Shown here piece after piece: positions 55,527-64,000 of a DNA stretch of 64,000 bases. The stretch comes from an uncultured Roseicyclus sp. (GTDB taxonomy: Bacteria > Pseudomonadota > Alphaproteobacteria > Rhodobacterales > Rhodobacteraceae). The position numbers and the translations under genes were made by a program. The stretch spans positions 62,001 to 126,000 of the forward strand of contig CAKZPN010000076.1 of NCBI GenBank assembly GCA_937139335.1. Reading direction: 5' to 3'. How positions within the stretch are numbered: position 1 is the first letter of the stretch; each line of letters starts with the position of its first letter. The notes beneath the pieces were generated by a model. The model was not told the DNA's origin. It was given only the letters and a program-made list of their open reading frames with translations, and did not search any database.

Positions 55527-57350
55527 ATGAAATACTTGAGTGCCGCGCTGGCTCCAGCGCTGCTTTTCCCGGCCGTAGCGCCGGCGCAATCCGTCTTCGA
55601 ACTTGATGAGATCGTGTTTTCGGCCGGCTTGGGCGAAACCACGCTCGAGGAAACCGGCGCGACCGTGTCGGTCGTGACCCGCGAGGAACTCGAGGCGACA
55701 GGCGAAACCCGCGTCATAGACTACCTCGCGCGGCTTCCCGGCGTCGACGTGCGTGCCCGCGGCCCGATCGGGTCGCTGACTTCCATCACCATTCGCGGCG
55801 CGGGTCAGAACTATGTCCGCGTGCTGGTCGACGGCATCGACGTCAGCGACGTGTCGGGCCCGCAGGTCGCCTACGATTTCGGCAGCCTGACCACCAGCGA
55901 CGTCTCCCGGATCGAGCTGCTGCGTGGCGGTCAATCGGCGATCTACGGGTCCGAGGCGATCGGCGGCGTGATCAACATCACCACCCGCCGCGCCGAGGAA
56001 GAGGGCGTGACGCAGTTCGTGACCCTCGAGGGCGGCAGCTTCGGCACCTTCCGCGGCTCCTACGGCGTAACAGGGGACCTTGGCGCGCTCGACTACGCCT
56101 TCACCCTGTCGCGCACCCAGACCGACGGCTCTTCCGCCGCCGACGAGAACGCGGGCAACACCGAGGCTGATGGCTACGAATCGAACCGGTTGAGCTTTGC
56201 CGTGGGTTACGACCTCGCGAATGGCGGGCGGATCGGGTTCAACGGCTTCGTGGAAGAGAGCGAGGCGGAGTTCGACGAAAGCTTCCCCATCGCCGACGGC
56301 ACCCCGGACGAAATCACCTATAACGAGGCGCTTGGCCTGCGCGTCTATGCCGAGATCCCGACCGGCCCGATCGACAGCACCTTCGCCGCGACCTACTACC
56401 AGATCGAGCGCGATGTGCGCGGCTCTTCCGGCGGGTTCGGCGCCAACAACGTCTACATCGGTGAACGGGTCGGCATCAGCTATCTGGGGGCCGTGGACCT
56501 GAATGCGGCCACCACCCTTCGCTTTGGTCTCGACGCGGAACGCGAGACATTCGACCAGTCGGGCGACTTCGGCCCCGGTGGCGGAGAAAGCGAGACCGTG
56601 GGCATCTTCGGCGAGCTGGCCTGGTCGCCCACCGACCGTTTCGACCTGTCGGCCACGCTGCGCCACGACGACCATTCGCAGTTCGGCGGCCTGACCTCCG
56701 GCCGGCTGGCCGCGTCCTGGCGCCCGGCGGATGACTGGATCATTCGCGCCTCAGCGGCCCAGAGCTTTCGCGCGCCGTCGCTCTACGAGCTTTACGGCCC
56801 CTTCGGCCTGCCCACGCTGGAGCCCGAGGAAAGCCGCTCGGTCGATCTGGGTATCGAACGCCGCCTCGGCCCCGACGCCTTCGTGCGCGCAACGCTCTTC
56901 TACAACGAGACCGAGAACCTGATCGACTTCCCTTTCCCCTACGCCCAGGTTCCCGGCACCGTGCGCCGTCGCGGGGTGGAGCTGGAGTTCGGCGCGCCGA
57001 TCGCAGCAGAGTGGCGGCTCGATGGAAGCTACACCTATACCGAGGGCGAAAACCCTCCGCTGACCGGCGGCAACGCCTGGAACCTGGAGTTTCCCGAGCA
57101 TGACCTGTCGCTGACCCTCACCGGCGACTTCACCGAGCGTTTCTCGGCCGCGCTGGCCGTGCAGTCGGTGTGGGATCGCCCAACGCTGGGAGATTACACC
57201 GTCGCCAACGCGACCTTCACCTATGATCTGGGCCGGAATATCGACGCCTACCTTCGCGTCGAGAACCTGCTGGACGAGCAATATCAACTGCTGTCGGGCT
57301 ACGGCACCAGCGACAGGGCGGTCTATGTTGGCCTGCGCTCGCAATTCTAG
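55527..57350 (+). CDS. btuB: TonB-dependent cobalamin receptor
   Basis: A 607-residue outer-membrane beta-barrel with a signal peptide (ending LLFPAVAPAQ), a TonB-box-like start (ELDEIVFSAG), a plug domain (TREELEATGETRVIDYLARL, then SRIELLRGGQSAIYGSEAIG) and a barrel ending in VYVGLRSQF with the terminal Phe needed for insertion. Size and barrel features fit BtuB, and the B12 riboswitch plus btuFCD downstream support cobalamin as cargo. GGGGGA lies five bases before ATG 55527. It overlaps btuF. Confidence 0.94.
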   Translation: MKYLSAALAPALLFPAVAPAQSVFELDEIVFSAGLGETTLEETGATVSVVTREELEATGETRVIDYLARLPGVDVRARGPIGSLTSITIRGAGQNYVRVLVDGIDVSDVSGPQVAYDFGSLTTSDVSRIELLRGGQSAIYGSEAIGGVINITTRRAEEEGVTQFVTLEGGSFGTFRGSYGVTGDLGALDYAFTLSRTQTDGSSAADENAGNTEADGYESNRLSFAVGYDLANGGRIGFNGFVEESEAEFDESFPIADGTPDEITYNEALGLRVYAEIPTGPIDSTFAATYYQIERDVRGSSGGFGANNVYIGERVGISYLGAVDLNAATTLRFGLDAERETFDQSGDFGPGGGESETVGIFGELAWSPTDRFDLSATLRHDDHSQFGGLTSGRLAASWRPADDWIIRASAAQSFRAPSLYELYGPFGLPTLEPEESRSVDLGIERRLGPDAFVRATLFYNETENLIDFPFPYAQVPGTVRRRGVELEFGAPIAAEWRLDGSYTYTEGENPPLTGGNAWNLEFPEHDLSLTLTGDFTERFSAALAVQSVWDRPTLGDYTVANATFTYDLGRNIDAYLRVENLLDEQYQLLSGYGTSDRAVYVGLRSQF

Positions 57351-58188
57351 GCGCCCCCTCGGCGTCACCCTGGCGGCGGGCCTTGCGCTCGCCGCCGGGC
57401 TTGCCTGTGCGCAGGGGGCGGACGACGCCCCACAGCGCGTGGTCTCGATGAACCTCTGCACCGACCAGTTCGCCCTGATGCTCGCAGAACCGGGGCAGCT
57501 GGTCTCGGTCAGCTACGTCTCGGCCGACCCCGTGACCTCGCCGTTGGCGGAGGAGGCTGCGCGCTACCCGCTGAATTACGGCAGCGCGGAGCAGATCTAC
57601 CTGATGCGGCCCGATCTCGTCCTCGCCCACCCCTGGTCCGACCCGACCGCCATCGCGATGCTGCGGCGGCTGGGGATCGAGGTGGTGCAGGTCGAGGGTG
57701 TAAGGACACTGGCTGACATCCCCGACCGGCTCGCGCTCTTCGGCGCGCTTCTGGGGCGGGAGGAGGCCGCGCAGACCCTGATCGACCGGTTCGAGGCGGA
57801 TCTTGCTGCCCTCACCTCCCCGCCCGTCGGTCCCCGCGCGGTGTTCTACGGGGCCAATGGCTATACCGCCGGCGAAGGCTCCCTGTCGCATGAGGTGCTG
57901 TCGCGCGCCGGCTTCCGCAACATCGCGGTCGAGATCGCGCCCAGCGCCACCGGCGAGATCGCTCTGGAGCTGCTGGTCGTCACCGCGCCCGACCTGATCC
58001 TGCGCAGCCAGCCCTATCCCGGCGCCTCGCAGGCCGAGGCGATCCTTGATCACCCCGCCTTGCAGGCGCTGATTGCCGCGGGCTCCGGCATCGAGACGAC
58101 CCCCGATTGGGCCTGCGGCACCCCGCGCGTGGTCGAGGCGCTGCGCGATCTGGTCGAGACGCGGGCCGCGATGGAGGGCAGGCCATGA
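57325..58188 (+). CDS. btuF: Periplasmic cobalamin-binding protein
   Basis: The 287-residue protein has a signal peptide (GVTLAAGLALAAGLACAQ) and a class III binding-protein fold (RVVSMNLCTDQFALMLAEPG, RPDLVLAHPW, LALFGALLG). It should hand cobalamin from BtuB to BtuCD. The start ATG 57325 lies within the last codons of btuB, 26 bases overlapping. The stop overlaps btuC (ATGA). B12 specificity is inferred from the riboswitch and neighbours. Confidence 0.9.
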   Translation: MLACARNSRRPLGVTLAAGLALAAGLACAQGADDAPQRVVSMNLCTDQFALMLAEPGQLVSVSYVSADPVTSPLAEEAARYPLNYGSAEQIYLMRPDLVLAHPWSDPTAIAMLRRLGIEVVQVEGVRTLADIPDRLALFGALLGREEAAQTLIDRFEADLAALTSPPVGPRAVFYGANGYTAGEGSLSHEVLSRAGFRNIAVEIAPSATGEIALELLVVTAPDLILRSQPYPGASQAEAILDHPALQALIAAGSGIETTPDWACGTPRVVEALRDLVETRAAMEGRP

Positions 58189-59171
58189 CCCGCGCCCTGT
58201 TCCCCGTTCTCGGGATCGTCACCGCGGCGCTCTTTATCCTGTCGCTGCTGACCGGCCCCGCCGGGTTCGGGTTGCGCGACAGCCTGTCGGCCCTGGTCAC
58301 GGGCCAAGGCGAAGCCGTCACGCTGGTGATGCGCGAGATCCGCCTGCCGCGCGCCATCCTTGCCATGATGATCGGGGCAAGCCTCGGCCTCTCCGGCGCG
58401 GCGTTGCAGGGCTACCTGCGCAATCCACTGGCAGAACCGGGTCTGATCGGCGTCTCGGGGTCTGCCGCACTGGGTGCCGTCCTCGCCCTGCAAACCGGCG
58501 TCGCGGCCAGTTTCGCGCTGGCCCTGCCGTTGACCGCCCTTTCCGGCGCGGTGATCGCGGTCCTCCTGATCCTCGCGCTCGCGGGTCCGCGCGGCGGCTC
58601 GCTCACCCTCATTCTCGCAGGAATCGCCATTTCGGCTCTGGCCGGCGCACTCACCTCGCTCGCGCTGAACCTCTCGCCCAACCCCTTCGCCACGGCGGAA
58701 ATCGTGTTCTGGATGATGGGCTCGCTCGCCGACCGGTCCTTCGACCATGTCTGGCTCGCCGCGCCCTTCATGGCTGTCGGCTGGGCACTTCTGTTGCCAC
58801 TGGGCCGCGGCCTCGACGCGCTGACCTTGGGCGAAGACGCAGCGGCGGCGATGGGCATCGGCCTGTCGCGGATGCGCCTGCAGCTGGTGCTGGGTGTCGC
58901 CGCCTGCATCGGGGCCGGCACCGCGGTGGCCGGCGCGATCGGCTTCGTCGGCCTTGTCGTGCCGCACCTGCTGCGCCCCCTGGTCGGCGCCCGCCCCTCG
59001 ATCCTTCTGCCCGCCTCGGCGCTCGGTGGCGCGGCGATGGTGCTGCTGGCCGACGTGGCCGTGCGCGTCGTCCTGCCCGAGCGTGACCTGAAACTGGGCG
59101 TACTCATGGCCATCGTGGGCGCGCCCCTGTTCCTCCACCTCATCTACAAGACGCGGAGGGCGTCGGCATGA
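58185..59171 (+). CDS. btuC: Cobalamin ABC transporter permease (FecCD family)
   Basis: A 328-residue permease with about nine to ten membrane segments of the FecCD type: REIRLPRAILAMMIGASLGL, SGAALQGYLRNPLAEPGLIG, and GAIGFVGLVVPHLLRPLVG, which contacts the ATPase. ATG 58185 overlaps the btuF stop and the stop overlaps btuD, so the set is translationally coupled. Confidence 0.94.
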   Translation: MTRALFPVLGIVTAALFILSLLTGPAGFGLRDSLSALVTGQGEAVTLVMREIRLPRAILAMMIGASLGLSGAALQGYLRNPLAEPGLIGVSGSAALGAVLALQTGVAASFALALPLTALSGAVIAVLLILALAGPRGGSLTLILAGIAISALAGALTSLALNLSPNPFATAEIVFWMMGSLADRSFDHVWLAAPFMAVGWALLLPLGRGLDALTLGEDAAAAMGIGLSRMRLQLVLGVAACIGAGTAVAGAIGFVGLVVPHLLRPLVGARPSILLPASALGGAAMVLLADVAVRVVLPERDLKLGVLMAIVGAPLFLHLIYKTRRASA

Positions 59172-59926
59172 TCCTCCTGTCGCTCGACCGCTTCACCGTG
59201 CGCCGCAGCGATTGCCCCGTGGTCGATGCCGCGACGCTGGAGATCGGCGCGGGCGAGCTCGTGGGCCTGATCGGCCCGAACGGCGCGGGGAAAACCACGC
59301 TGATGCGCGGAGCGTTGGGCCTCCTGCCGCATTCCGGTGGCTCCTCGCTGACCGAACTAGCGGCGCAGGCCCGCGCCCGCCACGCCGCATGGCTGCCGCA
59401 GGCGCGCGACATCGCTTGGCCTGTCGCCGTCGAGACGCTGGTGATGCTGGGTCGGACGCCGCACTTGGCGGCGGGGCAGCGCCCGACCGATGCCGACCGT
59501 GCCGCCGTCGCGCAGGCCATCGCCACGATGGGGCTCTCTGGTTTCGAGACCCGCGCCGCGACGGAGCTGTCGGGTGGCGAGCAGGCCCGCGTGTTGATCG
59601 CCCGCGCCTTGGCGCAGGACACGCCGCTGATCCTGGCCGACGAGCCAATCGCCGGCCTCGACCCCGGCCACCAGATCGGCACGATGCAGGCGTTTTCGAC
59701 CCTTGCGCGGGGCGGAAAGGCGCTGCTCGTGTCGCTCCACGACCTCGGCCTTGCCGCGCGGCATTGCACGCGGCTCGTCCTGATGCACCGCGGCAGGATC
59801 CACGCGGACGGCCCACCCGAAGCCGTTCTGACCGAGGACAACCTTGCGCAGGTCTTCGGGATCTCCGCCCATTTGACGCGCGGGCCGCAGGGCGTCATCT
59901 TCCAGCCGCTCGAGGTGCTGACATGA
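59168..59926 (+). CDS. btuD: Cobalamin ABC transporter ATP-binding protein
   Basis: The 252-residue ATPase has Walker A (GLIGPNGAGKTTLM), the ABC signature (ELSGGEQARVLIARALA), Walker B (TPLILADEPIAGLDPGH) and the switch His in LLVSLHDLGLAARH. It partners BtuC. Start and stop both overlap the neighbouring genes. Confidence 0.94.
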   Translation: MILLSLDRFTVRRSDCPVVDAATLEIGAGELVGLIGPNGAGKTTLMRGALGLLPHSGGSSLTELAAQARARHAAWLPQARDIAWPVAVETLVMLGRTPHLAAGQRPTDADRAAVAQAIATMGLSGFETRAATELSGGEQARVLIARALAQDTPLILADEPIAGLDPGHQIGTMQAFSTLARGGKALLVSLHDLGLAARHCTRLVLMHRGRIHADGPPEAVLTEDNLAQVFGISAHLTRGPQGVIFQPLEVLT

Positions 59927-60552
59927 CCGATCTCCCCGATCTGTTGACCCGTGGCGGCCCCGTGGTCTGGGCCATCGGTGCGCTGTCAGTGCTGACGCTC
60001 GCGCTTATCTTGTGGAAGCTCTACCGTCTCTCCGCGCTCGGCGCCTGGACCGGCGGGCGCGTGACCGGGGAGGCGATCGCGCTCTGGCAGCGCGGCGACC
60101 GCGACAACGCCCTTTCGCGTCTCGCCCCCCGCAGATCCGTCCGCGCGCGCCTCGCCCATGCCGCGATGACCGCACATCGCGACGCCGCGCTCAGCGATGA
60201 CGCCGCGCGCGAGGACACGACGCGGGTCGCGCGCGGCTTGCTGGCGGAACTCCGCGCCGGGCTGCGCCCGCTTGACCTGATCGTGACGATTGCGCCGCTG
60301 CTCGGCCTGCTCGGCACCGTCCTTGGCATGATCGCCGCCTTCCAGGCGCTGCAGGAGGCTGGCGCGCAATCCGACCCCGCCACGCTCGCCGGTGGCATCT
60401 GGGAGGCGCTGCTGACCACCGCCGCCGGCATGGCGGTGGCGATTCCCGCTTCGATGGCGCTGACCTGGTTCGACAGCATCGCCGACCGCCTGCAATCCGA
60501 GATGGAAGATGACGCGACCCGCATCTTCACGCGCGGGGGCGCGCGGCCATGA
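59923..60552 (+). CDS. exbB: MotA/TolQ/ExbB proton channel protein
   Basis: The 209-residue protein has an N-terminal membrane segment (VVWAIGALSVLTLALILW) and two more flanking the family motif LIVTIAPLLGLLGTVLGMIA and EALLTTAAGMAVAIPASMAL. With ExbD it uses the proton gradient to energise TonB. Its position between btuD and exbD indicates a TonB complex dedicated to B12 uptake. Confidence 0.92.
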   Translation: MTDLPDLLTRGGPVVWAIGALSVLTLALILWKLYRLSALGAWTGGRVTGEAIALWQRGDRDNALSRLAPRRSVRARLAHAAMTAHRDAALSDDAAREDTTRVARGLLAELRAGLRPLDLIVTIAPLLGLLGTVLGMIAAFQALQEAGAQSDPATLAGGIWEALLTTAAGMAVAIPASMALTWFDSIADRLQSEMEDDATRIFTRGGARP

Positions 60553-60935
60553 GTTTCCGCTTCGCCCCTGCGCGACCGCGCCGCCGCCCCAGCCTGACGC
60601 CGATGATCGACGTGGTGTTCCTTCTCCTCGTCTTCTTCATGCTTGCCGCCCGTTTCGGAGAGGAAGGCGCGCTGGACCTGCGGATCGCGGGGACCGGCGG
60701 GGCCACCTGGGACGGCCCGCCGCGGCTGGTGCAGGTTCAGGCGGAGGTCGTGTTGCTGAACGGGCTGGCACAGGGGGAGGAGGCATTGTTAGAGGCTCTA
60801 TCCCGCCTTACAGGGTCTTTTTCTGACCTCATCCTGATTCAGCCTGCCGAGGGCGTGGCGCTGCAACGCCTGCTCGATGTGATGACCCTGTTGGAGGGGG
60901 CGGGATTCACCTCTCTCGCCCTTGTGGAGCCATGA
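60549..60935 (+). CDS. exbD: Biopolymer transport protein ExbD, first copy
   Basis: The 128-residue protein has a basic N-terminus (RFAPARPRRRPSLTPMIDVV), one membrane segment with the proton-carrying Asp in TPMIDVVFLLLVFFMLAAR, and a small periplasmic domain. ATG 60549 overlaps the exbB stop. A second exbD-like gene follows at once. Confidence 0.9.
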   Translation: MSFRFAPARPRRRPSLTPMIDVVFLLLVFFMLAARFGEEGALDLRIAGTGGATWDGPPRLVQVQAEVVLLNGLAQGEEALLEALSRLTGSFSDLILIQPAEGVALQRLLDVMTLLEGAGFTSLALVEP

Positions 60936-61318
60936 TCTTCGCCGCCCCGACCCGGCCCCGCGGCGGGCATGACCGCGCCATCGTGCCGATGATCAACGTC
61001 GTGTTCCTCTTGCTGATCTTCTTCCTTATGACGGCGAGCCTGACGCCGCCGCCACCGCTCGACATCACCGCTCCGGTTGCCGAAGCGCCTTTGACAGACC
61101 CGCTTCCCGGCACGCTCTACATCGCCGCCGACGGCACGCTTGCCTTCGAAGGCGCGACCGGAGACGCAGCACTCGCGGCTCTGACAGGCGCCGCGCCCGA
61201 AGACCCGTTGCCGGTCGTTGCCGACGCGGCCTATCCCGCCGCAGATCTTGCCCGTCTGCTGCCGCGCCTGGCCGAGATCGGCATCACCGACATCCGCCTG
61301 GTCACGGTGCAGCCATGA
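60932..61318 (+). CDS. exbD: Biopolymer transport protein ExbD, second copy
   Basis: Also 128 residues, with the membrane segment VPMINVVFLLLIFFLMTASL. The otherwise conserved Asp of the ExbD membrane helix appears as Asn here (MINVV versus MIDVV in the first copy). The two copies may form a mixed dimer in which only one carries the proton. ATG 60932 overlaps the first copy's stop. Confidence 0.88.
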   Translation: MIFAAPTRPRGGHDRAIVPMINVVFLLLIFFLMTASLTPPPPLDITAPVAEAPLTDPLPGTLYIAADGTLAFEGATGDAALAALTGAAPEDPLPVVADAAYPAADLARLLPRLAEIGITDIRLVTVQP

Positions 61319-62316
61319 GGCGCATGGCCGAAATCACCGCCTTCCTCGGCCTCTCCGCGGCGGTCCACGCCGGGGTGGTGGCGGGGCTCGACGACAGCAT
61401 CGGCGGGCCGCAGGGGCAGGGGATCGGCGGCGCCGACCGGATCACGCTTCAGGCCGCCCCGGAAAGTCTCGCCGCCCTGGCGCTACGTTGGACGACAGCG
61501 CCGGAGGCTGTGGCGAGGCCGACCGCCTTGTCAGATCCTGTTCTTGCCGATGCGCCCCCTGTCTTCCGTATACGACCCGCCCCGTCCACCCCGGAGCGAC
61601 CGGATGCGCTCCAATCCCCCGCACCCGACAGCGCGCCAATCCGCTCCGCCCCGGCTCCGGCCTTGTCGCGCCCGACGACAGCGTCCGCCCCCGACGCGCC
61701 CGCCCTGCCGCAGTTTGCCGCGCCCGACGTCGTTCCCTCCACGCCCGACACTCCCCCGCGCCGCGCCGCGCCGCAACTCGCCGCTCCCGCCGCCCAAGCC
61801 GATGCCCCTCCCGACATAGCCACGCCACCTCCGCCCGGCAGCACGACCTTGGCGACCGCCACCTCGCCCCGGCCGCCGCAGCGGCCGATCGAGCCCGAAC
61901 CGCCCCGCGCCGCCGAGGTGCCGCGCCCCTCTGCGCCCTCCACCCCGCAAGCCGCACGCGCTGCGACCGGCGAGGGCGGCGGCGTGACGCAGGGGGCGGC
62001 ACCGGCGCAGGCTCAGACCCCACCCGCGCTCAGCCCCGCCCATCGTCAGAGCCTGATGTCGCAATGGGGCGCGCAGATCCTTGCGCGGATCGAACGCGCG
62101 CGACCCCGCGTATCCGGCTCCGGTCAGGTCGCCCTGTCCCTGCAGGTCGCGCGCAACGGGCAACTGGCCGGTGTGTCGGTCGCACAATCGTCCGGCAACC
62201 CCGCACTGGACCAAGCCGCGCTTTCGGCCGTCCGCGGCGCAGGCCGGTTTCCCGCAGCGCCCGACGGTCTCAACGAGGCCAGCTACGGCTTCTCGCTGCC
62301 GGTCCGGTTCCGCTGA
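61315..62316 (+). CDS. tonB: TonB-family energy transducer
   Basis: The 333-residue protein has an N-terminal membrane anchor (EITAFLGLSAAVHAGVVAGL), a long Pro/Ala-rich periplasm-spanning region (about 75-230) and a C-terminal TonB domain (QWGAQILARIERARPR, VALSLQVARNGQLAGVSVAQ, SGNPALDQAALSAVRGAG). It connects ExbBD to BtuB. ATG 61315 overlaps the second exbD stop. It is the last gene of the coupled B12 uptake unit. Confidence 0.91.
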   Translation: MRRMAEITAFLGLSAAVHAGVVAGLDDSIGGPQGQGIGGADRITLQAAPESLAALALRWTTAPEAVARPTALSDPVLADAPPVFRIRPAPSTPERPDALQSPAPDSAPIRSAPAPALSRPTTASAPDAPALPQFAAPDVVPSTPDTPPRRAAPQLAAPAAQADAPPDIATPPPPGSTTLATATSPRPPQRPIEPEPPRAAEVPRPSAPSTPQAARAATGEGGGVTQGAAPAQAQTPPALSPAHRQSLMSQWGAQILARIERARPRVSGSGQVALSLQVARNGQLAGVSVAQSSGNPALDQAALSAVRGAGRFPAAPDGLNEASYGFSLPVRFR

Positions 62317-62354
62317 CCCCTTCCACTGGCGCGCGCGCCTGCTAGGTAAGCCTC

Positions 62355-63023
62355 ATGGACAAGCTGTTGCAGATCGACGGGCTGACCAAGGCCTTCGGCC
62401 CGGTGGAGGTGCTGAAGGGCGTGTCCCTGACGCTCGATCGGGGCGAGACGCTCGCGCTCACCGGCGAAAGCGGGTCGGGAAAAAGCACGCTGATGCACCT
62501 CGCCGCGGCGCTGGATACAGCCGATGTAGGCTCGATCCGGCTGGATGGGATAGAGATGTCCCACCTGAACGATCCCGCGCGCGCGGCCCTGCGGCGGGAC
62601 AGGATAGGGCTGGTGTTCCAGCAGTTCAACCTGATCCCGTCGCTGACCGTGGCGCAGAACATCGCCTTCCAGGCGCGACTCTCCGGCCGTCACGAGGCCG
62701 CCCGCTGCGCCATGCTTGCGGCGCGGTTGGGCATCGGGACGCTCACCCGGCGCTACCCGGAGGAGCTCTCTGGCGGGCAGCAGCAGCGCGTCGCCATCGC
62801 CCGCGCGCTTGCGAACCGACCCGACCTGATCCTAGCCGACGAGCCCACCGGCAACCTTGACGAGGCGACCGGCGATGCGGTGCTCGACCTGTTGCTCGAG
62901 CTGGTGGCAGAGACTGGCGCGGCGCTGATGATGGTGACGCATTCCACCCGGCTCGCCGCGCGGCTTGACCGCCGGCTGCACCTGTCGCGCGGGCAGGTCT
63001 CGGCCGTTCCTCGGGCTGCATGA
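62355..63023 (+). CDS. ABC transporter ATP-binding protein (LolD/MacB-like)
   Basis: The 222-residue ATPase has Walker A ([19 protein letters not shown]), a Q-loop ([20 protein letters not shown]), the signature [20 protein letters not shown] and Walker [17 protein letters not shown]. These features are typical of the LolD/MacB/FtsE-like group that works with FtsX-type permeases, as found directly downstream (one base apart). It starts 38 bases after tonB and could be read from the same transcript, but a link to B12 uptake is not shown. Confidence 0.9.
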   Translation: MDKLLQIDGLTKAFGPVEVLKGVSLTLDRGETLALTGESGSGKSTLMHLAAALDTADVGSIRLDGIEMSHLNDPARAALRRDRIGLVFQQFNLIPSLTVAQNIAFQARLSGRHEAARCAMLAARLGIGTLTRRYPEELSGGQQQRVAIARALANRPDLILADEPTGNLDEATGDAVLDLLLELVAETGAALMMVTHSTRLAARLDRRLHLSRGQVSAVPRAA

Positions 63024-63024
63024 C

Positions 63025-64000
63025 ATGGTCTATACGGCGGTTTTGACCCTTCTCAGCCACTGGCGCCGCCACCCCGGGCAGCTCCTGACGCTGGTCGCGG
63101 GGCTGGCGCTGGCCACCGCGCTCTGGTCCGGGGTGCAGGCGATCAACGCAGAGGCGCGCGCATCCTATGCCGAGGCGGCCGCGACTCTCGGGCAGGACCA
63201 GTTGAGCCGCCTGTCCCGCGCCGATGGCCGCCCCGTGCCCCTGGCCGACTACATCGCGCTGCGCCGCGCCGGCTACCTCGTGTCCCCCGTGATCTCGGGC
63301 GAGTTGCGCGACGGGCCCGCGCGCCTGCGCCTTCTCGGTATCGACCCGCTGACCGCGCCGCCCCAGACCGGCGCACCCGCGCTGGAGGGCGAGGCGCTGG
63401 ACCTCGCCGCCTTCTTCACCGCGCCGGGCCTCCTGCTGATGACGGACGAGACGGCAGCGGGCGCGCTGCCGCCCGACCTGCCGCCGATCGTCCTGCGCGA
63501 CACCGTGCCCCCCGGCGCCGCGATCACCGACATCGGCACCGCCGCGCGGCTGCTGGGGCAGGCCGACCCCAACTACCTGCTGGTGGCCGCCGATCAGCCG
63601 GCGGGCCTGCCGCCGCTGGACGAGGCGAGGGACCTTCGCCTTCAGGGCCCCTCCACGACAGCCGACATCGGCAGCCTGACCGACAGCTTTCACCTGAACC
63701 TCACCGCCTTCGGGCTTTTGTCCTTCGCGGTCGGTCTCTTCATCGTCCACGCCGCCATCGGGCTGGCCTTCGAGCAGCGGCGGGCGACGGTGCGCACGCT
63801 CCGCGCGCTCGGTCTGCCGCTGCGCACGACGCTGGTCGCATTCGGTCTCGAACTGGCGGGTTTGGCCCTGTTTTCCGGCGCGCTCGGCCTCGTCCTCGGC
63901 TACGCGATCGCTGCCGCGCTGATGCCGGGCGTGGCGGGGACGCTGCGCGGGCTCTACGGCGCCAGCATCCCGGGCACGCTGTCCTTCGACCCGGTCTGGG
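63025..64000 (+). CDS. FtsX-like ABC transporter permease, 3' end outside window
   Basis: The frame runs from ATG 63025 to the window edge (325 complete codons). It starts with a membrane helix ([20 protein letters not shown]), has a large periplasmic loop, and enters the FtsX-type membrane region ([37 protein letters not shown], here [18 protein letters not shown]). Together with the ATPase it is probably a mechanotransmission-type exporter acting on lipoproteins or other envelope substrates. Confidence 0.85.
   Translation, partial: MVYTAVLTLLSHWRRHPGQLLTLVAGLALATALWSGVQAINAEARASYAEAAATLGQDQLSRLSRADGRPVPLADYIALRRAGYLVSPVISGELRDGPARLRLLGIDPLTAPPQTGAPALEGEALDLAAFFTAPGLLLMTDETAAGALPPDLPPIVLRDTVPPGAAITDIGTAARLLGQADPNYLLVAADQPAGLPPLDEARDLRLQGPSTTADIGSLTDSFHLNLTAFGLLSFAVGLFIVHAAIGLAFEQRRATVRTLRALGLPLRTTLVAFGLELAGLALFSGALGLVLGYAIAAALMPGVAGTLRGLYGASIPGTLSFDPVW

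Overview
This window is a dense, high-G+C stretch of chromosome from an alphaproteobacterium, most likely a member of the Rhodobacteraceae/Roseobacter group. The evidence is gene content and order: gpmI-envC-ctpA-rppH, a methyltransferase followed by hemH, a mutT-argJ-parvulin block divergent from secA, an alpha-2-macroglobulin-pbpC pair, serC-serA behind a structured leader, and cobalamin uptake under a B12 riboswitch. Several start/stop overlaps (ATGA, TTGA, TGATG) and small proteins look typical of that group. No rRNA, tRNA, CRISPR array, prophage, integrase or insertion sequence was recognised, so this is core chromosome rather than an island. No wholly new multi-gene system could be demonstrated.

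Layout. 1-3.4 kb: the 5' part of a large multidomain glycosyltransferase (minus strand, cut by the window edge) and a small DUF4260-like membrane protein. 3.5-8.6 kb: a co-directional block for glycolysis (gpmI), cell-wall hydrolase control (EnvC-like), periplasmic proteolysis (ctpA), RNA 5'-end processing (rppH) and a secreted protein. 8.6-12.5 kb: an orphan error-prone DNA polymerase gene (dnaE2) behind a LexA-like box. It has lost its 3' end and runs into the convergent proline iminopeptidase gene. 12.5-19.7 kb: ubiG, a MarR regulator, grxC, comF, a methyltransferase, hemH, a 48-codon gene, mutT, argJ with a lysine-rich extension, and a parvulin isomerase. 19.9-25.4 kb: secA, an uncharacterised exported protein and a PstS-like/OmpA fusion. 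25.3-31.7 kb: radC (with a possible coupled 39-codon gene), map, a molybdopterin-binding protein, a GNAT enzyme, an OmpA-domain protein, a LysR regulator and mtgA. 31.8-38 kb: GST, queG, an NAD-dependent epimerase-like protein, an L,D-transpeptidase, a CAP-domain lipoprotein, a 61-residue membrane peptide, rlmN and an IalB-like protein. 38-48.9 kb: asparaginase, a hybrid histidine kinase, and the giant alpha-2-macroglobulin with PBP1C. 48.8-54.3 kb: thiolase with a MarR regulator, and serC-serA with its RNA leader and intergenic palindromes. 54.2-62.3 kb: an alpha/beta hydrolase, then a B12 riboswitch controlling btuB-btuF-btuC-btuD-exbB-exbD-exbD-tonB. 62.3-64 kb: a LolD-like ATPase and the start of its FtsX-like permease.

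How the genes work together. Envelope maintenance is a recurring theme (EnvC-like, CtpA, SecA, parvulin, OmpA-domain proteins, MtgA, L,D-transpeptidase, A2M/PBP1C). The clearest functional module is the B12 regulon, in which receptor, periplasmic binding protein, inner-membrane ABC transporter and a dedicated energising complex are arranged as one overlapping transcription unit. The points most worth a second look are the truncated dnaE2, the palindromic repeats (one supplying the pbpC stop codon, two flanking the serC-serA junction), the serC leader, and three very short genes: a 19-codon leader ORF, a 39-codon ORF coupled to radC and the 48-codon gene next to hemH.
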